A DNA stretch of 64,000 bases, taken from positions 1 to 64,000 of the forward strand of contig NZ_JAHHIR010000028.1 in NCBI RefSeq assembly GCF_018678075.1. The letters are read 5' to 3'. The stretch's first letter is position 1. The number at the start of each line of letters is the position of its first letter. A program made the translations under genes and the position numbers. Source of the DNA: Epibacterium ulvae (GTDB taxonomy: Bacteria > Pseudomonadota > Alphaproteobacteria > Rhodobacterales > Rhodobacteraceae). Shown in pieces: positions 8,684 through 18,594 of this stretch. The notes under the pieces are model-generated. The model did not search any database and had not been told where the DNA came from. It was given only the letters and a program-made list of their open reading frames with translations.

Positions 8684-9691
8684 ATGACAGCTCCGTTAAT
8701 TGACCCTTTCGCGCGCGCCATCACTTATTTGCGCGTCTCCGTCACAGACCGCTGCGATTTTCGCTGCGTCTATTGCATGTCCGAGAACATGACCTTCCTG
8801 CCCAAGCGGGATCTGTTGACGTTGGAGGAGCTGGACCGCATGTGCACCACCTTCATCGGCATGGGGGTTGAGAAGCTGCGCATCACCGGTGGCGAGCCTT
8901 TGGTGCGCCGCGACATCATCCAGTTCTTCCGCAATATGGGACGTCACCTCGACAGCGGCGCGCTCAAGGAATTGACGCTGACCACCAATGGATCGCAGCT
9001 GGCGAAGTATGCTCAGGATCTGTGGGACGCGGGCGTGCGCCGGGTCAATGTCTCGCTCGATACTCTGGATGAGGACAAGTTCAAAGCCGTCACCCGCTGG
9101 GGGCGCCTGCAACAGGTGCTCGAAGGGATCGACGCCGCCCTTGATGTGGGTCTGAAGGTTAAGATCAACGCCGTCGCCCTCAAAGGGTTCAACGAGCCCG
9201 AGCTGGCCACCATCACCGAATGGTGCGGCAAGCGCGGTATGGATCTGACCTGGATCGAAGTGATGCCCATGGGCGACATGGGGGATTACGACCGGATTGG
9301 CCAATATTGGTCCCTCAAAGAGGTGCGCCGCGCCTATGACGACCACTACACTGTCACCGATCTGGCGGAACGCACCGGCGGGCCTGCCCGGTATGTGCGG
9401 CTCGAAGAGACCGGCCAGAAAATCGGCTTTATTACGCCGCTGTCGCATAACTTCTGCGAAAGCTGCAACCGGGTGCGTCTGACCTGCACCGGGCAGCTGT
9501 ATATGTGCCTCGGCCAGGAAGATATGGCCGATCTGCGTGCAGCACTGCGTGCGGATGAGACCAGCACCGCGCCGCTCGAAGCAGCCATTCGCGCCGCGAT
9601 CAACCTCAAACCCAAAGGCCATGATTTTGACTATTCCCGCCAAAAGGTGGACGGTCAAATGACACGCCATATGAGCCACACCGGCGGCTAG
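8684..9691 (+). CDS. moaA: GTP 3',8-cyclase MoaA (molybdopterin biosynthesis)
   Basis: 335 residues. The N-terminal radical-SAM cluster CDFRCVYC and the SAM motif [10 protein letters not shown] are clear. The C-terminal second 4Fe-4S cluster is in [20 protein letters not shown], and the protein ends in the essential GG. With MoaC it turns GTP into cyclic pyranopterin monophosphate, the first step of the molybdenum cofactor pathway; no other moa gene is in the window. Start choice is uncertain: ATG 8684 fits the family N-terminus but has no close Shine-Dalgarno, whereas ATG 8663, seven codons upstream, follows GGAAGGGGGA directly. Confidence 0.95.
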   Translation: MTAPLIDPFARAITYLRVSVTDRCDFRCVYCMSENMTFLPKRDLLTLEELDRMCTTFIGMGVEKLRITGGEPLVRRDIIQFFRNMGRHLDSGALKELTLTTNGSQLAKYAQDLWDAGVRRVNVSLDTLDEDKFKAVTRWGRLQQVLEGIDAALDVGLKVKINAVALKGFNEPELATITEWCGKRGMDLTWIEVMPMGDMGDYDRIGQYWSLKEVRRAYDDHYTVTDLAERTGGPARYVRLEETGQKIGFITPLSHNFCESCNRVRLTCTGQLYMCLGQEDMADLRAALRADETSTAPLEAAIRAAINLKPKGHDFDYSRQKVDGQMTRHMSHTGG

Positions 9692-9695
9692 CCCC

Positions 9696-11000
9696 ATGTC
9701 CCCCACACAACGACCCGCCCCCAAGGCGACACCGCTTTTTGCGGCCTATGGGCTTGCGACCCGCGTTCTGGCTCCGGTGGCCTTTCGCAAAGTCGCTGCC
9801 AAACTGCGCGCCTATGGCCTGCCCGAAACACGCGTGGGCGAGCGCAAAGGCCAGGCCTCGCAACCGCGCCCCAATGGGCGACTGATCTGGTTCCATGCGG
9901 CCTCGGTCGGGGAAAGCCTGTCGATCCTGACCTTGATCAACCGATTGGGAGAGATGGATGCAACGCTGGAATTCCTGATCACCTCGGGCACGCCCACCTC
10001 GGCTGAGTTGATCGAAAAACGCATGCCGCCGCGCTGTCGCCACCAGTTCCCACCGCTGGATCACCCCACCTATGTCCGCCGTTTTCTGCACCACTGGAAA
10101 CCTGATCTTGCAGTTCTGGTCGAAAGCGAGCTGTGGCCAAACCTGATTGTCAAAGCCCGCGCCTCCGGCTGTCCATTGGTGCTGTTGAACGCGCGTCTGT
10201 CGGCGAAATCTGTCGCCAACTGGCAGAAACGCCGCGACACCGCCGCGTTTTTGCTGGCACAGTTTTCTCAGTTCATCACCCAGAACCAAAAGACAGCCGA
10301 CAATCTGCGCAGCATCGGCGCGCCCGCAGATCGCATTCGCCCCGGCAGCAACCTCAAAGCGTTGGCAGCCCCGCCGCAGGTCGACACAGATCTGTTGGCA
10401 CAGGTTCAATCCGACATTGGCACGCGTCCGATCTGGATCGCCTCGTCCACGCATGACGGCGAAGAAGAGCACGTGATTGCCGCCCACAAACGCCTGTTGG
10501 CCACATATCCCGACCTTTGCCTGCTGCTGATCCCGCGCCACCCGGAACGTGGCGACAGGGTGGAACAGATGCTGCAAGACGCCAATCTCACCTCCGCGCG
10601 CCGATCGCGCGACGCGCGCGCTACGGAGAAAACACAGGTCTATCTGGCAGACACGATTGGCGAGACCGGCACTTGGTACGCGCTCAGCCCGCTGGTGTTT
10701 CTTGGCGGCTCTTTGCGGGAGATCGGCGGCCATAACCCGTTTGAACCGGCCCATCACGGCTGCGCGGTGGCCACCGGCCCCGGCACCTTTAACTTTTCTG
10801 AGACCTACGCGGATATGATTGCCAATGGTGCGGCGGTTGAGATCACAGACGCCCCCACCCTGGCCGCGCAGATCAACACATGGCTACGCGACGGCGCGAC
10901 GCTTTCCGCAGCCCGCACCGCCGCGCGCACTTTCATTTCCCACCAGTCTGACCTATTGGATCAAACAGCAGATCTTTTGCTATCCCAATTGAATTCTTAG
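9696..11000 (+). CDS. waaA: 3-deoxy-D-manno-octulosonic acid transferase (Kdo transferase)
   Basis: 434 residues. Family landmarks are WFHAASVGES near the N-terminus, PLDHPTYVRRFL, VESELWPNL, and the sugar-nucleotide segment RHPERGDRV followed by GGSLREIGGHNPFEP. It moves Kdo from CMP-Kdo to lipid IVA at the inner membrane, starting the LPS core. The N-terminal hydrophobic stretch is short, as usual for a monotopic anchor. It starts four bases after the moaA stop and is followed 15 bases later by an LpcC-like mannosyltransferase, so the two form an LPS core pair. Confidence 0.93.
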   Translation: MSPTQRPAPKATPLFAAYGLATRVLAPVAFRKVAAKLRAYGLPETRVGERKGQASQPRPNGRLIWFHAASVGESLSILTLINRLGEMDATLEFLITSGTPTSAELIEKRMPPRCRHQFPPLDHPTYVRRFLHHWKPDLAVLVESELWPNLIVKARASGCPLVLLNARLSAKSVANWQKRRDTAAFLLAQFSQFITQNQKTADNLRSIGAPADRIRPGSNLKALAAPPQVDTDLLAQVQSDIGTRPIWIASSTHDGEEEHVIAAHKRLLATYPDLCLLLIPRHPERGDRVEQMLQDANLTSARRSRDARATEKTQVYLADTIGETGTWYALSPLVFLGGSLREIGGHNPFEPAHHGCAVATGPGTFNFSETYADMIANGAAVEITDAPTLAAQINTWLRDGATLSAARTAARTFISHQSDLLDQTADLLLSQLNS

Positions 11001-11015
11001 GTTGTTGAGGCGCGC

Positions 11016-12074
11016 ATGGCCCCCACTGATTTCCGTGACATTGACGTCATCGCCCCCAGTTTCAAGAAACGCTATTCGGGCGTGACCTCGACCGTGATCC
11101 GGCTGGTGCCCATTCAAGCCCGCGATATCGCGATCACCGCCACCTCGCCTTTGTTGCCCGATGATGTGCCGAATGTGCCTCCAAAATCGCTGGTGACAAT
11201 GTCCCGCTCTGGCCCCTCGGGCGCACGCGTCTGGCATGCGCGGCGCAATGTGGAAATGGTGGCCGGGCTTGCGCTCAAATATATTCTGGGCAAACGGTTG
11301 CGGCTGCTGTTCACCTCGGCCGCGCAACGTCGCCACACCGGCTTTACCCGCTGGCTGATCCGCCGGATGGACCATGTGATTGCCACCTCAGGCAAATCCG
11401 CCAGCTACCTGGAACGCGAGGCTACGGTGATCCGTCACGGTGTGGACTGTGATCTGTTCCAGCCGGTGGCGGATAAACCCGCCCTGCGCGCCGCACTCGA
11501 CCTGCCCACCGACGGGCTCTTGGTGGGTTGTTTCGGTCGCATCCGCCACCAAAAGGGCAACGATCTATTTATTCAGGCGATGATCGAGGTCTGCAAAACC
11601 CGCCCCGATGTGCGCGCCCTGATGATGGGTCGCGCCACGGCAGATAACGCCGAGTTCCTGCAGGACCTCAAGGACAAGGTCACTGCCGCAGGGCTTGAAG
11701 ATCAGATCCTGTTTCGCGATGAGGTCGCCGTCGAAGACGTGCCGCGCCATTTCCAGGCGCTCGATCTCTATGTGGCACCGCAACGCTGGGAAGGCTTTGG
11801 CCTCACCCCGCTCGAGGCCATGGCCTGCGGCGCACCCGCCGTCGCCACCAAGGTCGGCGCGTTTGAGGAACTGGTAGTGCCTGGTGAGACCGGCACCCTG
11901 TGTGAGATTGAAGATATCGACAAGATCACCGCAGACATTGCGGAGTGTCTGTCCGATGCAAACCGTCTGGCGCAAATGTCGAAAAACAGCCGCGCCCATG
12001 TGGTGAAAAACTTCCGGCTCGAAGGCGAAGCGGCGGCCATTATCGCCATCTACCGCGATCTTTTGAACCGCTAA
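11016..12074 (+). CDS. lpcC: LpcC-like LPS core glycosyltransferase (GT4 family)
   Basis: 352 residues. The C-terminal GT4/GT1-type Rossmann domain has GCFGRIRHQKGNDLFIQAM and the catalytic-site motif PQRWEGFGLTPLEAMACG (EX7E). N-terminal segments RYSGVTSTVIRLVPIQ, RVWHARRNVEM and LLFTSAAQRRHTGF match my memory of Rhizobium LpcC, which adds mannose to Kdo of the LPS core. Position directly after waaA supports a core role. The exact sugar in this organism is inferred; activity would need testing. The gene ends just before GC-rich island B. Confidence 0.85.
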   Translation: MAPTDFRDIDVIAPSFKKRYSGVTSTVIRLVPIQARDIAITATSPLLPDDVPNVPPKSLVTMSRSGPSGARVWHARRNVEMVAGLALKYILGKRLRLLFTSAAQRRHTGFTRWLIRRMDHVIATSGKSASYLEREATVIRHGVDCDLFQPVADKPALRAALDLPTDGLLVGCFGRIRHQKGNDLFIQAMIEVCKTRPDVRALMMGRATADNAEFLQDLKDKVTAAGLEDQILFRDEVAVEDVPRHFQALDLYVAPQRWEGFGLTPLEAMACGAPAVATKVGAFEELVVPGETGTLCEIEDIDKITADIAECLSDANRLAQMSKNSRAHVVKNFRLEGEAAAIIAIYRDLLNR

Positions 12075-12180
12075 GCCCCGAGCGCCCGCAGGGCCCCATT
12101 CATGGGGGCCTGCCACGCCCAACTGTGTCCGCCCGCGCATGGCGCGGGATGGTAAACAGGCGGGAGCGCCCCGCCTGCCC
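12075..12180. repeat. GC-rich palindromic island B between convergent genes
   Basis: This segment holds stacked GC inverted repeats: GGGCCCC/GGGGGCC near 12092-12110, CCGCGC/GCGCGG near 12134-12147, and AGGCGGG/CCCGCCT at 12158-12176. It lies between lpcC and the M20 hydrolase, both of which end here. No T-tracts are present. Confidence 0.5.
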
Positions 12181-12188
12181 CGATCAGA

Positions 12189-13352
12189 TCACGCGGCTGG
12201 CATGCGCTGCTCAACAATCTCCGCCCACCAGCTGCAGCCGGCCGGGATTGCATCGTCACTAAAGTTATATTCCGGATGGTGCACCGGTGCGGTGTTGCCA
12301 TTGCCCACCAGGATATAGGCGCCCGGACGTTCCTCCAGCATATAGGCAAAATCCTCACCGCCCATCACCAGCGGTGCATCTTCGCATTTACCGGATACAT
12401 CCGCAGCCACTTTGGCGGCAAATTCGGTCTGCTCGTCCGAGTTCACCATCACCGGATAGCCCCGCATGTAAGCCACATCCGCCGTGCCGCCAAAGGTCGC
12501 GGCAACGCCGGCGCAGATCTCCTGGATCCGTTTTTCCGCCAGATCACGCACGCCTGCATCCATGGTGCGTACGGTGCCTTTGATCTGCACCGATTGCGGG
12601 ATCACATTGAACGCTTTGGACGAGGTCTCAAACGAGGTGACCGAGACGACGATCTGTTCCACCGGATCCGCACTGCGCGACGCAACCGTCTGCAGCGCGA
12701 TCACCGCCTGCGCGGCCATCACTGTGGTGTCGATGGTCTCATGCGGTTTCGCCGCATGGCCGCCGCGCCCTTCAAAGGTGATGTCGAACTGATCTGTGGC
12801 GGCAAAAAACGCGCCCGGCCGGATCGAGAAGGCCCCCACCGGCCCACCGGGCCAATTGTGCATACCGTAAACTTCCTGGATGTTCCAACGGTCCATCATC
12901 CCGTCGTCGCACATCTCTTTACCGCCGCCACCGCCTTCTTCGGCGGGTTGGAAAATCACCACAGCGGTGCCATCGAAATTGCGGGTCTCAGCCAAATATT
13001 TGGCGGCCCCCAGCAACATGGCGGTGTGACCATCATGGCCACAGGCATGCATCGCGCCTGGGGTTTTCGAGGCGTAGTCCAGCCCGGTCGCCTCCAGAAT
13101 CGGCAGCGCATCCATATCGGCGCGCAGGCCGATGACCTTGCCCGTGGTGTCGGTTTTGCCTTTGATCACGCCGACAACGCCGGTGCGGCCAATGCCGGTT
13201 ACGATCTCATCACAGCCGAACTCTTTTAGCTTGTCGGCCACCAGCGCGCTGGTGCGATGGGTGTCAAACAGGATCTCGGGGTTCTCATGAATATCCCGTC
13301 GCCACGTGGTGATTTCTTCTTGCAGCTCGGCAAAGCGGTTCTTGACGGGCAT
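12189..13352 (-). CDS. M20-family amidohydrolase (hippurate hydrolase / aminoacylase type)
   Basis: 387 residues. Metal-site motifs are MHACGHDGHT, the paired glutamates in PAEEGGGG, VYGMHNWPGG, and the C-terminal histidine in HHPEYNFSDD; the GGEDFAYM motif is also present. The lid/dimerisation domain carries GRGGHAAKPH. Family members remove acyl groups from N-acyl amino acids or cleave small amides, using two zinc or manganese ions. AAAAGGAGG precedes the ATG. It lies downstream of the fused ABC ATPase on the same strand (258-base gap), so uptake and hydrolysis of acylated amino acids or peptides may be linked; that is inference. Confidence 0.87.
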   Translation of the reverse strand: MPVKNRFAELQEEITTWRRDIHENPEILFDTHRTSALVADKLKEFGCDEIVTGIGRTGVVGVIKGKTDTTGKVIGLRADMDALPILEATGLDYASKTPGAMHACGHDGHTAMLLGAAKYLAETRNFDGTAVVIFQPAEEGGGGGKEMCDDGMMDRWNIQEVYGMHNWPGGPVGAFSIRPGAFFAATDQFDITFEGRGGHAAKPHETIDTTVMAAQAVIALQTVASRSADPVEQIVVSVTSFETSSKAFNVIPQSVQIKGTVRTMDAGVRDLAEKRIQEICAGVAATFGGTADVAYMRGYPVMVNSDEQTEFAAKVAADVSGKCEDAPLVMGGEDFAYMLEERPGAYILVGNGNTAPVHHPEYNFSDDAIPAGCSWWAEIVEQRMPAA

Positions 13353-13610
13353 GGTCGCCTCCTTTTGTTTGTTCGGTCAGATCCATCGCCAGTGCGGGCA
13401 AAATGGATCCTAGAATAGCATGGCCCCGGTCATAGGGCACCTGTATCGATTATTTGCTGTCGGTCATACGGTCAACGTGACACAGACCATCGACAAGGTT
13501 ACAGTATGGTACGGGTAATTAGTTATCAGATTAAGTAACTCGCTAAACACACGTTGCAAGCCCTGCGCGGCAATTCCCTATGGGAACAGCGGGCAGAGTG
13601 CAGATTTTGA

Positions 13611-15431
13611 TCAATAGCCGCAGTCCGTTGTCAGCACGAAATGACCCGGTTCCAACTCCAGATATTCCGATTTTTCGGGCGCAAAGCCGATTTCGTGGAT
13701 GGGCGAGGGGATCGGTTTGAAATTCAGCTCACGCTCGGACTTGCGCCGGGAGGGATCCGCAATCGGCACCGCACGCATCAACGCCTGGGTATAGGCGTGT
13801 AGAGGGTTGGCAAAGACGCGTTCGCGCGGGCCGATTTCCACCAGACGACCCAAGTACATCACGCCGACCTGATGACTGACCCGTTCGACCACTGCCATGT
13901 CGTGGCTGATGAACAGGAACGACAGCCCCAGCTCGGCCTGCAATTCCATCATCAGGTTCAACACTTGCGCCTGCACCGACACATCCAACGCCGAGACCGC
14001 TTCATCGGCGACAATCAGTTTCGGATTCAAGGCCAAGGCACGGGCGATCGCGATCCGCTGGCGTTGTCCGCCTGACATTTCATGCGGGTAGCGGCGCATA
14101 AAGCTGCGCGGCAGATGCACCCGATCAAACAGATTGGCCACCCGGTCCTGCAGTTCAGATCCGCTGGCCAGCCCGTAGTTCAGCAAAGGCTCGGCCACCT
14201 GATCCAGCAGCTGCATTTGCGGATTGAGCGAGGCAAACGGATCCTGAAAAATCATCTGCAATTCTTGACGCGCCTTGCGCATCTGGCCGGGGGAATAATC
14301 CAGCACATTCTTGCCCTGAAATTCGACCTTGCCCGACATCGGATCAACCAGTCGCAGCAAGGACCGGCCAACGGTGGATTTCCCACAGCCTGATTCCCCA
14401 ACCAAAGACAGGGTCTGCCCTTCGAACACTTTGAAGGAGACATCTTCGACCGCATGCACGTTGGAGACGGTGCGCCGCAGCAGCCCGCCTTTGACCGGGA
14501 AGCGCGTGACCAGATTTTCCACGTTCAGCAGCACTTTGTCGGTGCCTTTGATCGGCTCCAGCTCCACCTGTTCTTCGCCCATCAGACGCATGGGTTCGGG
14601 ATATTGGGTGCCCGCCATCTCCCCCAATTTGGGGACCGCCGCCAACAGGGACTTGGTGTAATCATGGCTCGGCGCGTCAAAGATCTGCTGGACCGGACCT
14701 TCTTCGACCTTATTGCCTCGGAACATGACAACCACACGGTCGGCCATCTGCGCCACAACAGCCATGTCATGGGTGATGAACAAAACGGCGGTGCCTGTTT
14801 CGCGTTTCAACCGGTCCATCAGCGCCAGAATTTCGGCCTGGATGGTTACATCCAGTGCCGTTGTCGGCTCATCCGCGATCAACAGACGCGGCTCACAGGC
14901 CATCGCCATGGCAATCACCACCCGCTGTCGCATACCGCCAGACAGCTCGTGCGGATATTGTTTCAAGCGCCGCTCAGGCTCGGGGATGCGCACTTGGGTC
15001 AAGAGTTCCAGCGCGCGGGCCTCTGCCTGCTTCTTGGTCATTCCCTTGTGGATGCGCAGCCCTTCGGTTAGCTGACGCCCCACCGTGAACACCGGGTTCA
15101 AAGCAGTCATCGGCTCCTGGAAAATCATGCCGATTTCATTGCCGCGGATCTGTTTCATCATCGACTGCTCGGCCTTGGCCAGATCGCTTACCCCTTGGTC
15201 TTTGCGATCAAATTCGAGGCTGCCGCCGATGATATCACCACCTCCGAATTCAACCAGACGCATCAGTGACAGCGATGACACCGATTTGCCCGACCCAGAT
15301 TCGCCAACCACACAAACCGTCTCTCCTGGCTGCACATCAAAGGACACATCCTTGACGCCCAACACCGGGCCATCCTTTGTTTGAAATTCGACTCGCAGCC
15401 CTTTGATCCGGGCAATTGGTTGATCCAACAC
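13611..15431 (-). CDS. Fused ABC transporter ATPase (DppD-DppF type) for peptide or nickel-family uptake
   Basis: 606 residues with two complete ATPase domains. The first has Walker A GESGSGKS at about 43-50, signature LSGGMRQR and Walker [13 protein letters not shown]; the second has GESGCGKS at about 345-352, MSGGQRQR and [12 protein letters not shown]. The inserts with cysteine-poor oligopeptide C-terminal extensions mark the peptide/opine/nickel class. I chose GTG 15431 ([11 protein letters not shown]) because AGGGGA lies just upstream; the extra 57 in-frame codons before it look like promoter DNA. It is transcribed away from the binding protein and permeases of the same system. Confidence 0.9.
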   Translation of the reverse strand: MLDQPIARIKGLRVEFQTKDGPVLGVKDVSFDVQPGETVCVVGESGSGKSVSSLSLMRLVEFGGGDIIGGSLEFDRKDQGVSDLAKAEQSMMKQIRGNEIGMIFQEPMTALNPVFTVGRQLTEGLRIHKGMTKKQAEARALELLTQVRIPEPERRLKQYPHELSGGMRQRVVIAMAMACEPRLLIADEPTTALDVTIQAEILALMDRLKRETGTAVLFITHDMAVVAQMADRVVVMFRGNKVEEGPVQQIFDAPSHDYTKSLLAAVPKLGEMAGTQYPEPMRLMGEEQVELEPIKGTDKVLLNVENLVTRFPVKGGLLRRTVSNVHAVEDVSFKVFEGQTLSLVGESGCGKSTVGRSLLRLVDPMSGKVEFQGKNVLDYSPGQMRKARQELQMIFQDPFASLNPQMQLLDQVAEPLLNYGLASGSELQDRVANLFDRVHLPRSFMRRYPHEMSGGQRQRIAIARALALNPKLIVADEAVSALDVSVQAQVLNLMMELQAELGLSFLFISHDMAVVERVSHQVGVMYLGRLVEIGPRERVFANPLHAYTQALMRAVPIADPSRRKSERELNFKPIPSPIHEIGFAPEKSEYLELEPGHFVLTTDCGY

Positions 15432-15763
15432 GTATATTTCCCCTGCGCTGTGCTTCTGGTTTGTTTTTTCGAAGCGCTTTGGATCAACTATGCCAATCTG
15501 ATTGGCAATTTCAAACCAAATGGTCAATTTTCCGCGGCGTATGGGTTGCTTTTTCCTTAACTTATGTTTCGATGGCTTCACGGCATCACAAGTGGTCGCC
15601 AATTAAGCAACTCGGATACGCCTTTTGGTAGAACGCTATCGCTGGGTCGATTGAATGGTCATCACCCTCGAAACATTCGGGGATACGTGGTTAAGCCGTG
15701 AACAAACAGGGCGGAACCTCTGCTGAAACATGCAGGAAAACAACGTCCGACAAGGAGAGTGTA
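15432..15763. promoter_or_regulatory. Divergent control region of the peptide-type ABC transporter
   Basis: 332 bases with no gene separate the ATPase gene from the binding-protein gene. It contains a perfect inverted repeat at 15491-15507 (see separate entry) and a strong Shine-Dalgarno AAGGAGAG at 15752 for the binding protein. The stretch is AT-richer than its neighbours, as expected for promoters, but I could not assign -35/-10 boxes. Confidence 0.6.
15491..15507. promoter_or_regulatory. Perfect inverted repeat TGCCAAT-N3-ATTGGCA, candidate operator
   Basis: Seven-base arms TGCCAAT and ATTGGCA flank CTG. It lies 60 bases upstream of the ATPase start and 257 upstream of the binding-protein start, where a dimeric repressor or activator could control the ATPase promoter. 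The regulator is unknown. Confidence 0.5.
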
Positions 15764-17461
15764 ATGAAAATTAAAAGCCTTCTGCTGGGTGCAATTGCCA
15801 CCGCAGCCTTGGCCCCCGCCGCCTTTGCCGAGCGCGGCAGTGATGGGGAAGTCAGCATCATTTACTGGCAAGCCCCCTCGATCCTGAACCCGTTTCTGAC
15901 GGGCGGCACCAAGGACACCGAAGCGGCGTCTCTGATTCTTGAGCCTCTGGCACGCTACAACAGCAGCGGCGAATTGGTTCCGTGGCTAGCAAGCGAAGTT
16001 CCCACCGTAGCAAACGGCGGCGTGAGCGAAGACCTCACCACCATCACATGGAAACTGGCCCCCGGCCTCAAATGGTCTGATGGCAGCGAAGTGACATCTG
16101 TCGACGTCAAATTCACCTATGACTATTGCACCCACCCCGAAGGCGGCTGTGCGCAGCTGAGCCGTTTTGATGGCGTAGCTTCGGTCGACACCCCTGATGA
16201 TCTAACCGTTGTGGTCACATTTAACGGCCCGACCCCCTCCCCGTACGGTCCATTTGTAGGCGTCGAAAGCCCGATCCTGCAGAAGGCCCAGTTTGAATCC
16301 TGCATGGGCGCAAAGGCACCTGAATGTACTGATGCAAACTTTGGCCCCATCGGCACCGGTCCGTTTGTGGTTGAAGAGTTCAAGCCAAACGACGTGATTA
16401 CTTATGTCGCCAACGACTATTACCGCGATCCGGCGAAACCGGCCTTTGGACGTGTTCTGTTCAAAGGTGGCGGTGACGCGGCAGCAGCGGGTCGTGCGGT
16501 TATGGAAACCGGCGAGTTTGACTATGCTTGGAACCTGCAGCTGGCACCCGACGTGATTGCCCAGATGGAACAAGGCGGCAAAGGTGCGGCGGTTGCGGGC
16601 TTTGGCCCACTGCTGGAACGTATCATGCTGAACAACACCAATCCCGATCCGGCACTTGGCCCAGATGAACGTTCCGTTGTGCGCCCCCACCCGTTCCTGT
16701 CGGATCCAGCGGTTTACAAAGCCATGTCCATGGCTATCGACCGCCCCCTATTGGTAGAGATCGGCTATGGCAAAGCGGGTAAGGTCTCCTGCTCCTGGGT
16801 GCCCGCGCCTGAGGTATATGCGATCAGCCCAGAAGGCTGCGACGTTCAAGACATCGCCGGTGCGAACAAACTGCTGGATGATGCTGGCATCGTAGACACC
16901 GACGGCGACGGCATTCGCGAAAAAGACGGCGTGCCTTTGTCCATGCTATACCAAACCTCGACCAACGCTGTGCGTCAGGATTTCCAAGCGCTGATCAAAC
17001 AGTGGTGGAGCGAAATCGGCATTGAGACCGAACTGCGCAACGTCAATGGCTCTGTCTTCTTTGGTGGCGACCCCGGTTCCCCCGACACCTTCCAAAAGTT
17101 CTATGCGGACGTAGAAATGTACGCCAATACCTTCGCGGGCACTGACCCTCAGGCCTATTTCGGCAAAGGTGTGTGTGAACAGGCGCCGTCGCCTGCAAAC
17201 CAGTGGCAGGGTGAAAACATCTCGCGCTTCTGTGACGAAGAGTTTGATGCATTGCATCTCGAGCTGACCAAAACAATCGAGTTCGAAAAGCGTGTCGAAA
17301 TTGGTCAACAGCTGAACACGATGGTCTTCGAAAAAGGCGGCATGATTCCGCTAGTTCACCGTGGTCGTCTGTCCGGCGTTTCCAACACTCTGGGTGGTGT
17401 TGATCTGAACGTTTGGGACAGTGAGCTGTGGAACGTTGCGGATTGGTACCGCATCAAGTAA
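15764..17461 (+). CDS. ABC transporter periplasmic substrate-binding protein, family 5
   Basis: 565 residues. A signal peptide is visible (MKIKSLLLGAIATAALAPAAFA, cleavage about residue 22). The mature protein has the family 5 pattern: WQAPSILNPFLTGG near the N-terminus, GLKWSDGSEVTSVDVKFTY, and a late WWSEIGIETELRNVN segment. These proteins bind peptides, opines, nickel chelates or sugars; the ligand cannot be read from sequence. I chose ATG 15764 because the signal peptide begins there behind AAGGAGAG. It leads the permease genes on the plus strand. Confidence 0.9.
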   Translation: MKIKSLLLGAIATAALAPAAFAERGSDGEVSIIYWQAPSILNPFLTGGTKDTEAASLILEPLARYNSSGELVPWLASEVPTVANGGVSEDLTTITWKLAPGLKWSDGSEVTSVDVKFTYDYCTHPEGGCAQLSRFDGVASVDTPDDLTVVVTFNGPTPSPYGPFVGVESPILQKAQFESCMGAKAPECTDANFGPIGTGPFVVEEFKPNDVITYVANDYYRDPAKPAFGRVLFKGGGDAAAAGRAVMETGEFDYAWNLQLAPDVIAQMEQGGKGAAVAGFGPLLERIMLNNTNPDPALGPDERSVVRPHPFLSDPAVYKAMSMAIDRPLLVEIGYGKAGKVSCSWVPAPEVYAISPEGCDVQDIAGANKLLDDAGIVDTDGDGIREKDGVPLSMLYQTSTNAVRQDFQALIKQWWSEIGIETELRNVNGSVFFGGDPGSPDTFQKFYADVEMYANTFAGTDPQAYFGKGVCEQAPSPANQWQGENISRFCDEEFDALHLELTKTIEFEKRVEIGQQLNTMVFEKGGMIPLVHRGRLSGVSNTLGGVDLNVWDSELWNVADWYRIK

Positions 17462-17478
17462 CGCGCGACTGGTAACAA

Positions 17479-17501
17479 CGGCCCCGGTCTTGCCGGGGCC
17501 G
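17479..17501 (+). other. Strong GC hairpin between binding-protein and permease genes
   Basis: CGGCCCCGG and CCGGGGCCG flank a five-base loop 18 bases after the binding-protein stop. There is no T-tract, so rather than ending transcription it probably blocks 3' exonucleases, leaving more binding-protein message than permease message, as known for other ABC operons. Function here is inferred. Confidence 0.6.
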
Positions 17502-17586
17502 CTTGCCGTTTGGACGTTTCACTCCTAGACCCAGTGTCGCCCATCACCGACCGCACACCATTCAGAAATAAAGGCGTCCCCCTCAG

Positions 17587-18594
17587 ATGCTGACCTTCAC
17601 CATACGGCGGCTCATTTTGGCAGTGCCCACACTGCTGTTTATCAGCCTCGCAATTTTCCTGTTGTTGGAGTTCGCCCCCGGCGATCCAATGGCCCAAGTT
17701 CCCCTCACCGTTCCCGCCGAAGTCAAAGAAAAAATGCGCCTGGCTCTAGGCCTTGGCGAACCGATGCACATCCGCTTTTGGAAATGGCTGGTTCAGTTCT
17801 TCTGGATCGAACCACAAGTGTTGATCGACTATATGTTCGGCACGTCCCTCACCGAAGGCAAGCTGCGGGTTATTTCCTGGCAGACCCGTTCACCCGTGAT
17901 GGACATCGTGGCGCAGCGCCTGCCGCAAACCCTGTCGGTTGTGGGCACCGCCTATATCGTGGCCATCCTGATTGCGATCCCGATTGGTATCTATTCCGCG
18001 TACAAACAATACAGCTGGTTCGACCAGCTCGGCACCTTTGTGTCGATGGTTGGTTTTTCCGTGCCGCCGTTTTTCTCGGGCGTGTTGGTGATTGTGATCT
18101 TCTCGGTCCAGCTGGGATGGTTCCCCTCGATCTATGACACCACCCACAAGGTCACCGACTGGGAGAGCTTCCTCTATCAACTAAAACAGATGATCATGCC
18201 CGTCATGGTCCTTGCGCTGCAGATCACTGCACAGCTGTCACGGTTCATGCGGGCCTCCATGCTCGACAACCTCAACCAGGACTATGTACGCACCGCGCGC
18301 GCCAAAGGTCTGGGAGAATATGTCGTCGTGATGGTCCATGTGCTGCGCAATTCGATGATCCCTGTGGTCACCGTAATCGCGCTGGGGATCCCGTCGATCT
18401 TTGGTGGAGCCATCATCACCGAACAGGTGTTCAAGGTGAACGGTATCGGCCAGTTGCTGATTGGTGCAATCCAGGCCAATGACCTGCCGATGGTGCAAAC
18501 CCTGACCTTTATCTTTGCCGTTCTCATCGTGCTGTTCAATCTGATCGCCGATGTGCTCTATGGCATTCTCGACCCGAGGATCCGCTATGACTGA
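17587..18594 (+). CDS. ABC transporter permease, DppB type
   Basis: 335 residues with about six membrane segments. The first (LAVPTLLFISLAIFLLLEF) begins at residue 9, followed by a periplasmic stretch that is longer than usual. The cytoplasmic EAA-type loop is YVRTARAKGLGEYVVVMVHV, which docks on the ATPase, and GGAIITEQVFKVNGIGQLL is the family signature. A weak AAGGCG lies 13 bases before the ATG. The gene overlaps the next permease by eight bases, so the pair is translationally coupled. Confidence 0.9.
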   Translation: MLTFTIRRLILAVPTLLFISLAIFLLLEFAPGDPMAQVPLTVPAEVKEKMRLALGLGEPMHIRFWKWLVQFFWIEPQVLIDYMFGTSLTEGKLRVISWQTRSPVMDIVAQRLPQTLSVVGTAYIVAILIAIPIGIYSAYKQYSWFDQLGTFVSMVGFSVPPFFSGVLVIVIFSVQLGWFPSIYDTTHKVTDWESFLYQLKQMIMPVMVLALQITAQLSRFMRASMLDNLNQDYVRTARAKGLGEYVVVMVHVLRNSMIPVVTVIALGIPSIFGGAIITEQVFKVNGIGQLLIGAIQANDLPMVQTLTFIFAVLIVLFNLIADVLYGILDPRIRYD

